From contig NZ_JBBEYB010000001.1 of NCBI RefSeq assembly GCF_037482285.1, forward strand, positions 372,001 to 436,000: DNA of 64,000 nucleotides. Reading direction: 5' to 3'. Below the pieces are notes generated by a model. That model searched no databases. It was not told the origin of the DNA and saw only the letters and a program-made list of their open reading frames with translations. This DNA is from Aquabacterium sp029268225 (GTDB lineage Bacteria; Pseudomonadota; Gammaproteobacteria; Burkholderiales; Burkholderiaceae_C). The position numbers and the translations under genes were made by a program. Positions 7,381 to 16,700 of this stretch are shown here, in pieces. Position 1 is the stretch's first letter. Each line of letters begins with the position of its first letter.

Positions 7381-10074
7381 TCACAGGCTGTGCGTGACCA
7401 GCCGGAAGTCCGGGTCCTCCGGATTGGGCTTGACCGTGAAGCCCAGGCTGCGCATCAACTTGAGCATGTTGCCGTTGTTGACCAGCACCAGGCCGATGAT
7501 CTCGGAAAGGCCCTTCTCGCGGGCCACGTCCATGATGCTTTCCATCAGGCGAGAGCCCAGGCCCTTGCCGGCGAAGTCGTCGGCCACCACCAGCGAGAAC
7601 TCGCAGGTCGACTGGTCCGGGTTGGTGATGTAGCGCGACACCCCCACCACGCGTTCGGTCTCGGTGATCTCGCCGTCTTCGTCGGCATGACGCTCCTTGA
7701 CCACCGCCACCAGGGCCATCTCGCGGTCGTAGTCGATCAGCGTGAAGCGGGCCAGCATGTTGGCCGGCAGTTCCGTCATCGCCGAGGCAAAGCGGAAGTA
7801 GCGGCTCTCGGACGACAGGCCCTTGGCGAAGGTCTGCAGCATCTCCGCGTCATCCGGGTGGATCGGGCGGATCGTGTACTCGCCACCGCCGCGCAGCGGC
7901 CACACCTGCTCGTAGCGTGCCGGGTAGGGCAGGATGGACAGGTGCTGGTAGCTGTTCGGGCGCCCCGCGAGGTTGGGCGGCGCATGGTCGATGACGATGC
8001 GCGCGTCCACGGCCACCGCCCCATCCTCGTCGATGATGATGGGGTTGATGTCCATCTGGCGCAGCTGCGGCAGCTCGCACACCATTTCCGAGACGCGCAA
8101 CAGCAGCTGCTCCAGCGCCTCCATGTTCACGGCGTTGGCACCGCGCCATTCGCCCAGGGTTTCGGCCACGCGGGCACGGCTGATCAGGTGACGTGCCAAA
8201 AACTGGTTGAGCGGTGGCAACTCCATGGCGCGGTCGTTGATCAGCTCGATCATGGTGCCACCGGCACCGAACACGATCACCGGGCCGAACGGGTCGTCGG
8301 TCACCACGCCGATGTGCACCTCGCGGCCACGGCGGTTGCGCGCCATCTTCTGCACCGTCACGCCGTTGATGCGGGCGTTGGGCTGCAGCCGGCGCACGCG
8401 CTCGACCATGTCGGTGAAGGCGTCGCGCGCCTGGGTGCCGTTCATGATGTTGAGCACCACGCCCTGCACGTCGGACTTGTGGGTGATGTCAGGCGAGTCG
8501 ATCTTGAGCGCCACCGGGAAGCCCAGCTGCATCGCGATCATCATGGCCTCGGGCGCGCTGCGCGCCAGGATGGTCTCGGTGACCGGGATGTGGAAGGACG
8601 CCAGCAGCGTCTTGGACTCCATCTCGGTGAGCACCTTGCGCCGCTCGGTCAGCACGCTCTCGATGATGAGGCGGGCGCCTTCGATGTCGGGCTCGGCTGC
8701 GGTGGAGGCCGGCGGCGGCGTCTGTTGCAGCAGCAACTGGTTTTGTGCGAAGTTGGCGATGTTGCCGAACGCGCCCACCGCGGCTTCGGGCGTGCGGAAG
8801 GTGGGGATGGCGGCGCTCTTGAGCACGGCGCGGCCTTCGCCCACCGACGCGTCACCCATCCAGCAGGTCAGCAGCGGCTTGCCGATGGTGCGGTTGGCCT
8901 CGGCCAGCACCTTGGCGATCTCGGCGGCGTCCACCCCGGTCTTGGGCGAGAAGATCACCAGCACGCCGTCGATCTGGCGGTCCTTGGCAGCAGCCTGCAA
9001 GGCGGCGCGGTAGTGCTCGGGACCGGCGTTTTGCGACAGGTCGATCAGGTCGGTGAGCGAGGCGCCGGGGGGCAGTTGCGGCAACAAGGCCGCGGCCGAC
9101 TCGGGCGACAGGCGACCCAGCTCCAGCGAGATCTCGGTGACCCAGTCGGCCGCCAGCACGCCAGGGCCGCCGCCATTGGTGATGATGGCCAAGTGGCGGC
9201 CCACCGGGCGGTAGCGCGAGGCCAGGCACTTGGCGGCCGAGAACAGCGCCACGAAGGACTGCACGCGCACGGCCCCGGCGCGGCGTAGGGCTGCATCGAA
9301 CACATCGTCGCTGCCGACGATGGCGCTGCTGTGCGTTTGCGCAGCCTCGTTGCCCGCCCGCTTGCGCCCCGCCTTGAGGATGACCACCGGCTTGGCCGTG
9401 GCCGCCGAGCGCAACGCGCTCATGAAGCGGCGGGCGTTGTTGATGCCCTCCATGTAGACGATGATGCTGTGCGTCTGGCGGTCAGCCGCCAGGAAGTCCA
9501 GCACGTCGGCGATGTCGAGCGCCGAGTGTGGGCCCAGCGACACCACGGACGAGAAGCCCACGGCGTTGTTGGCCGCCCAGTCCAGCATGGACGAGGTCAG
9601 CGAGCCCGATTGCGACACCAGGGCCAGGCTGCCGCTGCGCGCCAGGGGGCCGGCCACGCTGGCGTTGAGTTGCGAAGGCGGGCGCTGGATGCCCAGGCCG
9701 TTGGGACCCAGCAGGTGCACATCGGCCTGCTTCGCCACCTTGTGCAGCACCTCGGCCTGTTCGGCCGTGATGCCCGCCGACAGCACCATCACGGCGTGAC
9801 AGTCCATGCGGCTGGCGAGCTCGATGGCCGGCGCGATGTCTTCGAACGGCAGCGCGATGATGGCCAGATCGGACTTGGCCGAGGCCAGGTCGGCCAGCGT
9901 GCCGCTGGTCGCGCGGATGTCGATGAAGCGGTAGGTGCCGGTGAAGCGCTGGGCCCGCAAGGCCGGGTGCAGCAGGCGGGCCTGCTCGGTCAGTTGCTCG
10001 GGGTCGTCGGTCGATCCGGCAAAGATCGCAATCGAGGTCGGGGCGAAGAGGGGAGTGAGGAAATGTTGGTCCAT
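7381..10074 (-). CDS. Pat/PatZ-type protein lysine acetyltransferase (acyl-CoA-synthetase-like domain plus GNAT)
   Basis: Protein of 897 residues. Residues ~1-700 form the NDP-forming acyl-CoA synthetase core: a CoA-binding Rossmann domain, succinyl-CoA-ligase-like flavodoxin domains, and an ATP-grasp part with ALKIDSPDITHKSDVQGVVL. The last ~160 residues are a GNAT acetyltransferase (EFSLVVADDFAGKGLGSRLM, the acetyl-CoA-binding motif). Proteins of this architecture (PatZ/YfiQ of E. coli, Pat of Salmonella) acetylate lysines, classically inactivating acetyl-CoA synthetase. The phosphohistidine loop retains a His near residue 248 (QTHSSAIVG), whereas PatZ has Asn there, so residual ligase chemistry is possible. 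The gene begins 5 nt after a deacetylase-family gene and must share its transcript. Cytoplasmic. Confidence 0.88.
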   Translation of the reverse strand: MDQHFLTPLFAPTSIAIFAGSTDDPEQLTEQARLLHPALRAQRFTGTYRFIDIRATSGTLADLASAKSDLAIIALPFEDIAPAIELASRMDCHAVMVLSAGITAEQAEVLHKVAKQADVHLLGPNGLGIQRPPSQLNASVAGPLARSGSLALVSQSGSLTSSMLDWAANNAVGFSSVVSLGPHSALDIADVLDFLAADRQTHSIIVYMEGINNARRFMSALRSAATAKPVVILKAGRKRAGNEAAQTHSSAIVGSDDVFDAALRRAGAVRVQSFVALFSAAKCLASRYRPVGRHLAIITNGGGPGVLAADWVTEISLELGRLSPESAAALLPQLPPGASLTDLIDLSQNAGPEHYRAALQAAAKDRQIDGVLVIFSPKTGVDAAEIAKVLAEANRTIGKPLLTCWMGDASVGEGRAVLKSAAIPTFRTPEAAVGAFGNIANFAQNQLLLQQTPPPASTAAEPDIEGARLIIESVLTERRKVLTEMESKTLLASFHIPVTETILARSAPEAMMIAMQLGFPVALKIDSPDITHKSDVQGVVLNIMNGTQARDAFTDMVERVRRLQPNARINGVTVQKMARNRRGREVHIGVVTDDPFGPVIVFGAGGTMIELINDRAMELPPLNQFLARHLISRARVAETLGEWRGANAVNMEALEQLLLRVSEMVCELPQLRQMDINPIIIDEDGAVAVDARIVIDHAPPNLAGRPNSYQHLSILPYPARYEQVWPLRGGGEYTIRPIHPDDAEMLQTFAKGLSSESRYFRFASAMTELPANMLARFTLIDYDREMALVAVVKERHADEDGEITETERVVGVSRYITNPDQSTCEFSLVVADDFAGKGLGSRLMESIMDVAREKGLSEIIGLVLVNNGNMLKLMRSLGFTVKPNPEDPDFRLVTHSL

Positions 10075-10079
10075 GGCAA

Positions 10080-11006
10080 TCAGTCGGCGCCGATGAGGGA
10101 ACGGACGTGGGCGGCGGTGCTGCGGGCGAGGGCGCTCAGGGCGTAGCCGCCTTCCAGGCAGGAGATGACGCGGCCTCGGCAGTGGCGGTCGGCCAGGCGC
10201 ATGATCTGCTGGGTGACCCAGGCGTAGTCGGCTTCGACCAGCGCCAGGTTGCCCATGTCATCTTCGCGGTGGGCGTCAAAGCCCGCCGAGATGTAGATCA
10301 ACTGGGGCGCAAAGGCATCGAGCGCCGGCAGCCATTGTTCGAGCACGGCCTCGCGGAAGGCGTCGCTGCCCACGCGGGCGGGCAGGCCCACGTTGACCAT
10401 GTTTGGGCCATCGTGGGACTCGCCCGAGTCCGGGAACAGGCCCTTTTCGTAGATGGAGCACATCAGCACGCGCTCGTCGCCCATCAGGATGTCTTCGCTG
10501 CCGTTGGCGTGGTGCACGTCAAAGTCGATCAGGGCCACGCGTTGCAGGCCATGCACGTCCAGCGCGTGGCGGATGCCCACGGCCACGTTGTTGAAAAAGC
10601 AAAAGCCCTGCGCCGAGTCGCGTTCGGCATGGTGGCCGGGGGGGCGAATGTTGCAAAAGGCCGAGGGGGCCTTGCCGCCCAGCACCAGGTCGGTGGCCTG
10701 CACCACGGCGCCTGCCGCGCGCAGGGCGGCCTGCAGCGTGTGCGGGTTCATGCTGGTGTCGGGGTCGACGTGGTGGTAGCCCTCGGTGGGCGAGGCGGCG
10801 ATCAGCTCCTGCACATACAGCGCAGCGTGCGCGCGCTCCAGTTGGTCCACGGTGGCCGGCTCGGCGTCGTACGGGGCCATGTAGTCCAGCAGGCCCTTGG
10901 TCAGCAGCATGTCGTTGATCGCGCCCAGCCGCTCAGGGCACTCGGGGTGGTGCGGGCCCATTTCATGGCGGGCGCAATCGGGGTGGGTGATGTAGGCGGA
11001 CAGCAA
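10080..11006 (-). CDS. Histone deacetylase/AcuC/AphA-family zinc deacylase
   Basis: Protein of 308 residues. The start is a TTG at 11006, chosen because AGGAG lies 6 nt upstream and homologues begin at this point (..AYITHPDC). Zinc and catalytic motifs are intact: RPPGHHA (His-His dyad), DFDVHHANG (Asp and His ligands) and SAGFDAH (second Asp), plus the late GGY. The family hydrolyses acetyl-lysine, acetylpolyamines or related amides. Lying 5 nt upstream of a protein acetyltransferase gene, it probably removes the acyl marks that the enzyme adds, but a small-molecule substrate is not excluded. Confidence 0.88.
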   Translation of the reverse strand: MLSAYITHPDCARHEMGPHHPECPERLGAINDMLLTKGLLDYMAPYDAEPATVDQLERAHAALYVQELIAASPTEGYHHVDPDTSMNPHTLQAALRAAGAVVQATDLVLGGKAPSAFCNIRPPGHHAERDSAQGFCFFNNVAVGIRHALDVHGLQRVALIDFDVHHANGSEDILMGDERVLMCSIYEKGLFPDSGESHDGPNMVNVGLPARVGSDAFREAVLEQWLPALDAFAPQLIYISAGFDAHREDDMGNLALVEADYAWVTQQIMRLADRHCRGRVISCLEGGYALSALARSTAAHVRSLIGAD

Positions 11007-11012
11007 ATGCGG

Positions 11013-11025
11013 CTCCTGTCAGGAG
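11013..11025 (-). promoter_or_regulatory. Small hairpin covering the Shine-Dalgarno of the deacylase gene
   Basis: On the minus strand the leader reads CTCCT-gac-AGGAG-CCGCAT-TTG. The Shine-Dalgarno AGGAG (11017-11013) is the 3' arm of a 5-bp stem whose 5' arm is CTCCT (11025-11021). It could lower translation of a gene that already uses a TTG start. Confidence 0.4.
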
Positions 11026-11056
11026 GTCGGGGCCAGGGGGCCCGCGGGGGAAGGGG

Positions 11057-12232
11057 TCAGTACGGGCTGCTGGTCAGCTGGCCGGAGAGCGCGTCCACGT
11101 AATAGGGGCTGGCGCCGCTCCAGCTGCCGAGGTCGAACACGCTGTCGTCGGCGAGCTTGCGGATTTCGACCGTGGACATGCTCAAGGGCTGGGCCGAGGC
11201 GCAGGTGGTGGGGGCTTGCAGCGGGCGCAGGAAGTAGACGGCACTCTCGGTGGTGGTGGACGGGTTGGTCACGCGCCGTGCCACGTAGCTGCTGTGCTGC
11301 CCCTCCACCAGCAGGGCGGTCTCCACGCCAATGCCGATGGCGCGTGCGTTGCTGGCCGCCAGGATGCCGCCGGGGCAGCCCGTGCTGCTGACCGGCGCGA
11401 CCAGGCGGGCCATGAAGGTGATGAGGCGGCCCATGCGGTCGCGGGTGTCGAGGTGCGAGTCGAGGACGGTGTGGCGCAGGGCCGCCGGCGCGAGGAAGCC
11501 TCCGGTGAGGCTCAACGGGGACGGGTCCAGCGTGACGTACCGGTTGTAGGGGTTGGCCAGTGCGTCGGCCGAGGTCACCGTGCCTTTGAGGGCGGCAAAG
11601 TCGAACTGGCCCAGCACCGCCAGTCCGGCGCTAGTGCCGCCCAGCGGGACTTGGCGGGCCAGCAGGGCCTGCAGGGTGCGGTCCAGCGCTGTGCCCTTCC
11701 AGTTCTTGATGTAGTCGCTCTGGTCGCCGCCGGCGATGAAGACCGCATCGGCGCGGGCCACCACGGCGTTGACGAAGGGGGAATTGGCCGCGGTGCTGCT
11801 GGGAATGACGAGCGTTTCCACCGCACTCAGGCCTAGGGCGGCACCGCCCACCCAGCCGTCCGCAGGGACGCCCGAGGTGGCATTGCTGGCGTCGCTGTAG
11901 TAGATGTAGGGGTTGTAGGCTTCGGTGCCGGTGGCGCGGATCACCACCAAGCGACCGCCCGTGCCGGGGCGCACCCCAGCGCGCTGGATCATCCAGCGAA
12001 AAGCCGCATCGACGTCGGGGCCGCCGCCCATCAGCACCAGGGACGGGGTGTCCGGTGGGGTGCTCACGCTGACCGGCGCGTCGGCGTTGCCGGTGACAAA
12101 GTAGCTGTAGGGCTTCTTGCCCGCGTGGGCCAGACCCAACATGGCGAACATGGCCAGACCCAGCACCCATTGAGCCAGCCAGGGGCGGGAGGAGGGCGCC
12201 CGTGAGGCGCTTGCAAGCGGGGGCAAGGGCAT
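11057..12232 (-). CDS. Exported cyanophycinase-like serine peptidase (family S51)
   Basis: Protein of 391 residues with a Sec signal peptide (hydrophobic run LAQWVLGLAMFAMLGLAHA, cleavage likely after AHA, about residue 37). The nucleophile elbow GGTSAGLAVLG carries the S51 serine. The LDSHLDTRDRMGRLITFM segment matches the conserved His/Arg region of cyanophycinases, which cut the beta-Asp-Arg bond of cyanophycin. The start at 12232 has AAGGA upstream. Exported cyanophycinases occur in bacteria that use external cyanophycin; no cyanophycin synthetase is nearby. Substrate is therefore an inference. The stop is about 50 nt upstream of the deacylase gene on the same strand. Confidence 0.8.
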   Translation of the reverse strand: MPLPPLASASRAPSSRPWLAQWVLGLAMFAMLGLAHAGKKPYSYFVTGNADAPVSVSTPPDTPSLVLMGGGPDVDAAFRWMIQRAGVRPGTGGRLVVIRATGTEAYNPYIYYSDASNATSGVPADGWVGGAALGLSAVETLVIPSSTAANSPFVNAVVARADAVFIAGGDQSDYIKNWKGTALDRTLQALLARQVPLGGTSAGLAVLGQFDFAALKGTVTSADALANPYNRYVTLDPSPLSLTGGFLAPAALRHTVLDSHLDTRDRMGRLITFMARLVAPVSSTGCPGGILAASNARAIGIGVETALLVEGQHSSYVARRVTNPSTTTESAVYFLRPLQAPTTCASAQPLSMSTVEIRKLADDSVFDLGSWSGASPYYVDALSGQLTSSPY

Positions 12233-12463
12233 GGCATTTCCTTCGCGAAATCGGACAAGGTGATGTTGCCACGGTAAGCCCGTGTCCGTCGAGGGTCTTG
12301 CGCCACATCAAGTGCGGCGCTGGCTGTTGATCGCTGGGTAGGGCGTCATGCAGGGCATTTCCTGAGGGAGCCATGTTCTAGACTGTCATACTGTGAGAAC
12401 ACAGATGATGGCCTGCGGGGTCATGGACCAGCGGCGCGGACAAGATGCCCGATAAGGAGGCAA

Positions 12464-13732
12464 ATGAGCTCTCATGATGAGACATGGCTGGTGCGTTCAG
12501 GTTTGCTGCGCTCGGCCTTGGAGCAGTCCTTCAATTCTGTGTTGATCACGGATGCACAGCCGGGGCCAATGGGCCCGCGCATCGTGTATGCCAACCCGGC
12601 CTTTTGCGAGATGACAGGCTACAGCGCGACCGAGCTGCTGGGGCAGACGCCGCGCATCCTGCAGGGGGCACAGACCAGTCCTGAGGTGCTTCAGACCTTG
12701 CGCGAGTGCCTGCAGGCCGATCGCTTCTTCCGCGGCTCGACCATCAATTACCGCAAGGACGGCCGACCCTATACCGTGGAGTGGAACATCTCGCCGGTGA
12801 AGGACGAGGCCGGCGTCACCACCCATTACGTGTCGGTCCAGCAAGACATCAGTGCGGTGACCGAGGCGCGCGCCACCAGCCAGTTGCTGGCGCAGGCCCT
12901 GGACGCGACCCAGGATGCGGTGATGATTGCCAATGCCCAGGGCGAGATCGAATTCGTCAACCATGGCTTTGAACTCATCACCGGCTACAGCCGGGTCGAG
13001 GCCCTGGGCCAGAACCCCGCCATGCTCAAGTCCGGTGAGCACACCGAGGCCTTTTACGGGCGTCTCTGGGCGGCCATCCAGTCAGGGCAGGCCTTTCGGG
13101 CGGTGTTCATCAACCGGCACAAGCAGGGGCACCTGATTCATTGTGAAGAAACCGTCTCGCCCATCCGCGATGCCGGTGGGGCGGTGACCCACTTTGTCAG
13201 CGTGATCCGGGACCAGACCGCGCGTGCGCACACCGAGCAAACCTTGAGGGAGCAGGCCACACGGGACCCCTTGACCGACCTGCTGAACCGCCGCGCCGGC
13301 GAGTGGCAACTGGAGCGGGCCTTCCTGGCCGCCCGCGAAGGCCAGAAGCCGTTTTGCCTGATCATGGCCGATGTGGACCACTTCAAGGCCATCAACGACA
13401 CCTGGGGACACCCGGCGGGTGACCAGGTGCTGCAGCGTGTCGCTGCGGTGCTGCGCACCGGGGTGCGCGCCACCGACAGCGTGGTGCGCTGGGGTGGCGA
13501 GGAGTTTTTGCTGGTGCTGCCCTATTGCGAGCAGGCTGCGGCGCTGCTGCAGGCCGAGCGCCTGCGTGAACGCGTGGCCGATGCCGAGCAGGGGGAGATG
13601 GGGCGCGTGACGGTGTCGATGGGCGTGGCCGAGTTGCAGCGGGGCGAGACCCTGGCGAACTTGATGGAGCGTGTCGACCAGGCGCTCTACCAAGCCAAGC
13701 ACGCAGGCCGCAATCAGGTGTCAGGTGGGTAA
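12464..13732 (+). CDS. PAS-PAS-GGDEF diguanylate cyclase
   Basis: Protein of 422 residues with a strong ribosome-binding site (AAGGAGG, 5 nt). Two PAS domains (about 15-135 with NPAFCEMTGYSATELLG, and 140-260 with NHGFELITGYSRVEALG) precede a GGDEF domain (about 265-420). The active-site motif is GGEEF, and an inhibitory RxxD site (RATD) lies five residues before it. It should therefore make c-di-GMP with product feedback. No membrane segment, so it senses a cytoplasmic cue. Its 3' end overlaps the convergent HD-GYP gene by 12 bp. Confidence 0.92.
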   Translation: MSSHDETWLVRSGLLRSALEQSFNSVLITDAQPGPMGPRIVYANPAFCEMTGYSATELLGQTPRILQGAQTSPEVLQTLRECLQADRFFRGSTINYRKDGRPYTVEWNISPVKDEAGVTTHYVSVQQDISAVTEARATSQLLAQALDATQDAVMIANAQGEIEFVNHGFELITGYSRVEALGQNPAMLKSGEHTEAFYGRLWAAIQSGQAFRAVFINRHKQGHLIHCEETVSPIRDAGGAVTHFVSVIRDQTARAHTEQTLREQATRDPLTDLLNRRAGEWQLERAFLAAREGQKPFCLIMADVDHFKAINDTWGHPAGDQVLQRVAAVLRTGVRATDSVVRWGGEEFLLVLPYCEQAAALLQAERLRERVADAEQGEMGRVTVSMGVAELQRGETLANLMERVDQALYQAKHAGRNQVSGG

Positions 13733-16700
13733 GGCGTAGCTCCGCTCGCGGACGAGGCGCACCGCCGCGCCCACCACCTCGGGGTCGAACAACGTGCCCT
13801 GGTTGTTCATCAGCTCGGCCAGGGCGGCGTCGATGCCCACCGCTGGCCGATAGGGGCGGTGCGAGGACATGGATTCCAGCACGTCGGCCACGGCCAGCAC
13901 GCGGGCCTCGGGCAGGATCTCGTCGCCTTTCAGGCCACGCGGGTAGCCACTGCCGTCCAGGCGCTCGTGGTGCTGGCGGATGATCTCGGCCACCGGTGTG
14001 CGGAAGGGCACGTCCTTGAGGATGTCGTAGCCCGCCTGCGCATGGCCCTTCATCAACTCCATTTCGAGCTTGGAGAGCCGGCTGGGTTTGGTCAGGATTT
14101 CCGAGGGCACGGCGATCTTGCCGATGTCGTGGACCAGGCCGATCATTTCCAGATCGCGGCAACGTGCCTCGTCCCAGCCCAGCTCGTGGGCGATGGCCCC
14201 GGCGATCAGTCCCACGCGGCGCTCGTGGCCGGCCGTGTAGGGGTCGCGCATCTCGACCATGTTCGAGACGGCCAGCAAGGTGCCCTGCATGGCGGCTTCG
14301 AGTTGGTGCACATAGCTGGCAATCTGGTCTTCGGCGTGCTTGCGATCGGTGATGTCTTGCGCCATCACGATGGTGGCGGGGAGCCCGTCATCCCAGATGA
14401 TGCGCTTGGCGTGCAGGCCCAACTCGATCACGCGACCATCCTTGCGACGCACCGGCACGCTGGTGCTGTCACTGGCCAGGGCGCCATCGTCCACCTGGGC
14501 CTGGCGTGTGCGCAGGCTGGACTCGGTGTGCTCTTTCTCGTCCAGCACGACAAAGCGCAGCGTATCTTGCCCGATGAGCTCGGCGGGCGGGTAGCCCATG
14601 ATCTCGGCAAAGCGGGGGTTGACGTAGATGAAGTGGCTTTCGCGGCGCACGAAGATGCCGCTGATCGTCTGCTCCACCATGCTGCGAAAGCGCTGCTCGC
14701 TGTCGCGCAGGGCCTGCTCGTTGCGGCGGATCTCGGTGAGATCGGTCCAGGCCACGATCACGTCGTCGCCACTCACGGTCATGGTGCCACGCGCGATGCG
14801 ACGGCTGCCGTCTTTGCAGCGCAGGGTCAGCTCGGGGGAGACCACCGGCTCGCCGCTGCGATAGGTGTCCAGGTGCTCGTACCAGTGGCGCATCAGCACG
14901 GTGCGCTCGCCTTCGTCGGCATAGACGCGCTCGAACCACTGTGCTTCGTCGGCAAAATCGGCCAGCGAGTAGCCCAGCCATTGCTGATGGGCGGCATTGA
15001 GCGCCATGACGCGCCGATCCGGTCGGCGGTGGATCTGCATCGGGATCGGGGTGGCCTGGAACACCTGCTCAAAGCGGCGGGCCATGTGCTCGGCGGTTTC
15101 CTCTGCACTCAGGCTGCGGGCGCGGGAGGCCGCGCGGTCCAACGCCGCCTGCACTTCGTTGGCGATGTCCTCCAGCAGCCGGGTCTGCTCGGCATCCAGA
15201 TCCGACAGGCCGTGGGTGTACAGGGCCACGATGCCAATGGGGCGGTCTTCACAACGCAAGGGCATCATAGCCTGATGGCTCAGGCCACGCTGCATCAGGC
15301 TGTGCAGCCAGCGCTCGGATGCGCTGGGCGGCAGCGGGGCATCGCTGGCGCGCGAGGGCGGCAGGGGTACGCCTTGCGACACCACATGACCCCGTGCCAG
15401 GCGCGCTTGCGTCGGGTCGAACGGACTGGTGGACTGCGCCAGCAGCTCGTGGAGGGTGCTCACCTGGTCGGGCGTGAGCCCGTGATGCAGGCTCGGGTGC
15501 AGGCGCAGCGGGGTGCCGGGACCGTCGTTCAAGGCCATGAACAGGGTGGGAAACGCGCTGCGGCGACGCAAGACCCCCAGCAGGGCGCTCAGGATGTCGT
15601 CACGTTGATGCCGCTGTGCCACCTCCCGGCTGGTGCTGCTGAGCATGTCGTACAGCGAGGTCAGGCGCTCGACGCGTTCGGCCGCCTGCAGGCGCTGGAG
15701 CATTTCATTGAGCTGCGCTGCGACGCTGGCGATGAGCTCGCGCTCTTCGCTCAGGAAGGTGGCCTGTGGGCTGTTGAGTTCGTCCGGGTACCAGGTGTGG
15801 ATGTGGCCGACGAGCACGCCGTTGCGCTCGATGCTGGCCTGCAGATGGCGACGTGGCAAGGGGCTGGGCAGGCTGGCGCCGACATGGCCCCAACTGCTGT
15901 CGATGCAGGCTTGAACCTGTTGGGGCAGCACGAAACAGGGTGGCAGCAGCGCCACCAGCTTTTCCAGCTTGGCGGGCACGTTCAGGTCGGTGCTTTTGAG
16001 CAGGTTGGCGACCCCGTGCAGGCCGCGCAACTCCTTGACGCGCTCGTTGAGGTCATGGAGCAGGCTTTCGCGCTCTCGGCTCAGGCGCTCGCGCTCGGAG
16101 ACATCGCGCAGCACCAGCACCCAGGCGGCATGTGGCCCGTCGCCGTGCAGCGGGGCGGCGTGGCACTCCACGGTCCGCTGGCCGGGTAGATCGAGGGTGA
16201 TCAGGAAGCCGGTACGGGCCTGTTGCAGACGCAGGCACACCGGGCAGACCTCAGCGGAGGACTGGGCGGGGTGCAGCAGGATGCGAACCGATTGTCCGAC
16301 CAGGGCGGCGGGTGACTGGTCGACCCAGTGGGCCGCAGCCTGGTTGGCTTGCTGGATGGTGCCATCGGCCGCCACGACCACGGTGGGCTCTGGCACGGCG
16401 TCATAGCGGCTGACGGTGCGGGCCAGCATGTCGAACGGCGCCTGCAGGGTGTGCTGCACCAGGGCGTCGTACACGAACCAGTAGGCGTAGATCTTGAGCA
16501 GGTGGCCGACGAGGTTGGCGGGTCCTTCCACGCTCACATAGCGCGTGAAGGCGAACTCGGCCGCCATCATGAGCAGGGTCGCGAGCAACAGGCGCTGGCA
16601 CAGGTGTGCGGGCATCAGGGTGCGGTAGCGCCAGAACAGCACGGCCGCCGCACCCATCGTGGCGATGATGAGGTACTCGGCGTAGACCTTGAAGGGGGTC

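Noticed and set aside
12391..12404. CTGTG-agaa-CACAG repeat upstream of the first diguanylate cyclase
   Set aside because: Only 5-bp arms; expected by chance and no regulator is linked.
13859..16189. 776-codon plus-strand open frame inside the HD-GYP gene
   Set aside because: Antisense to a clear multi-domain protein; low-complexity His/Gln/Gly composition.
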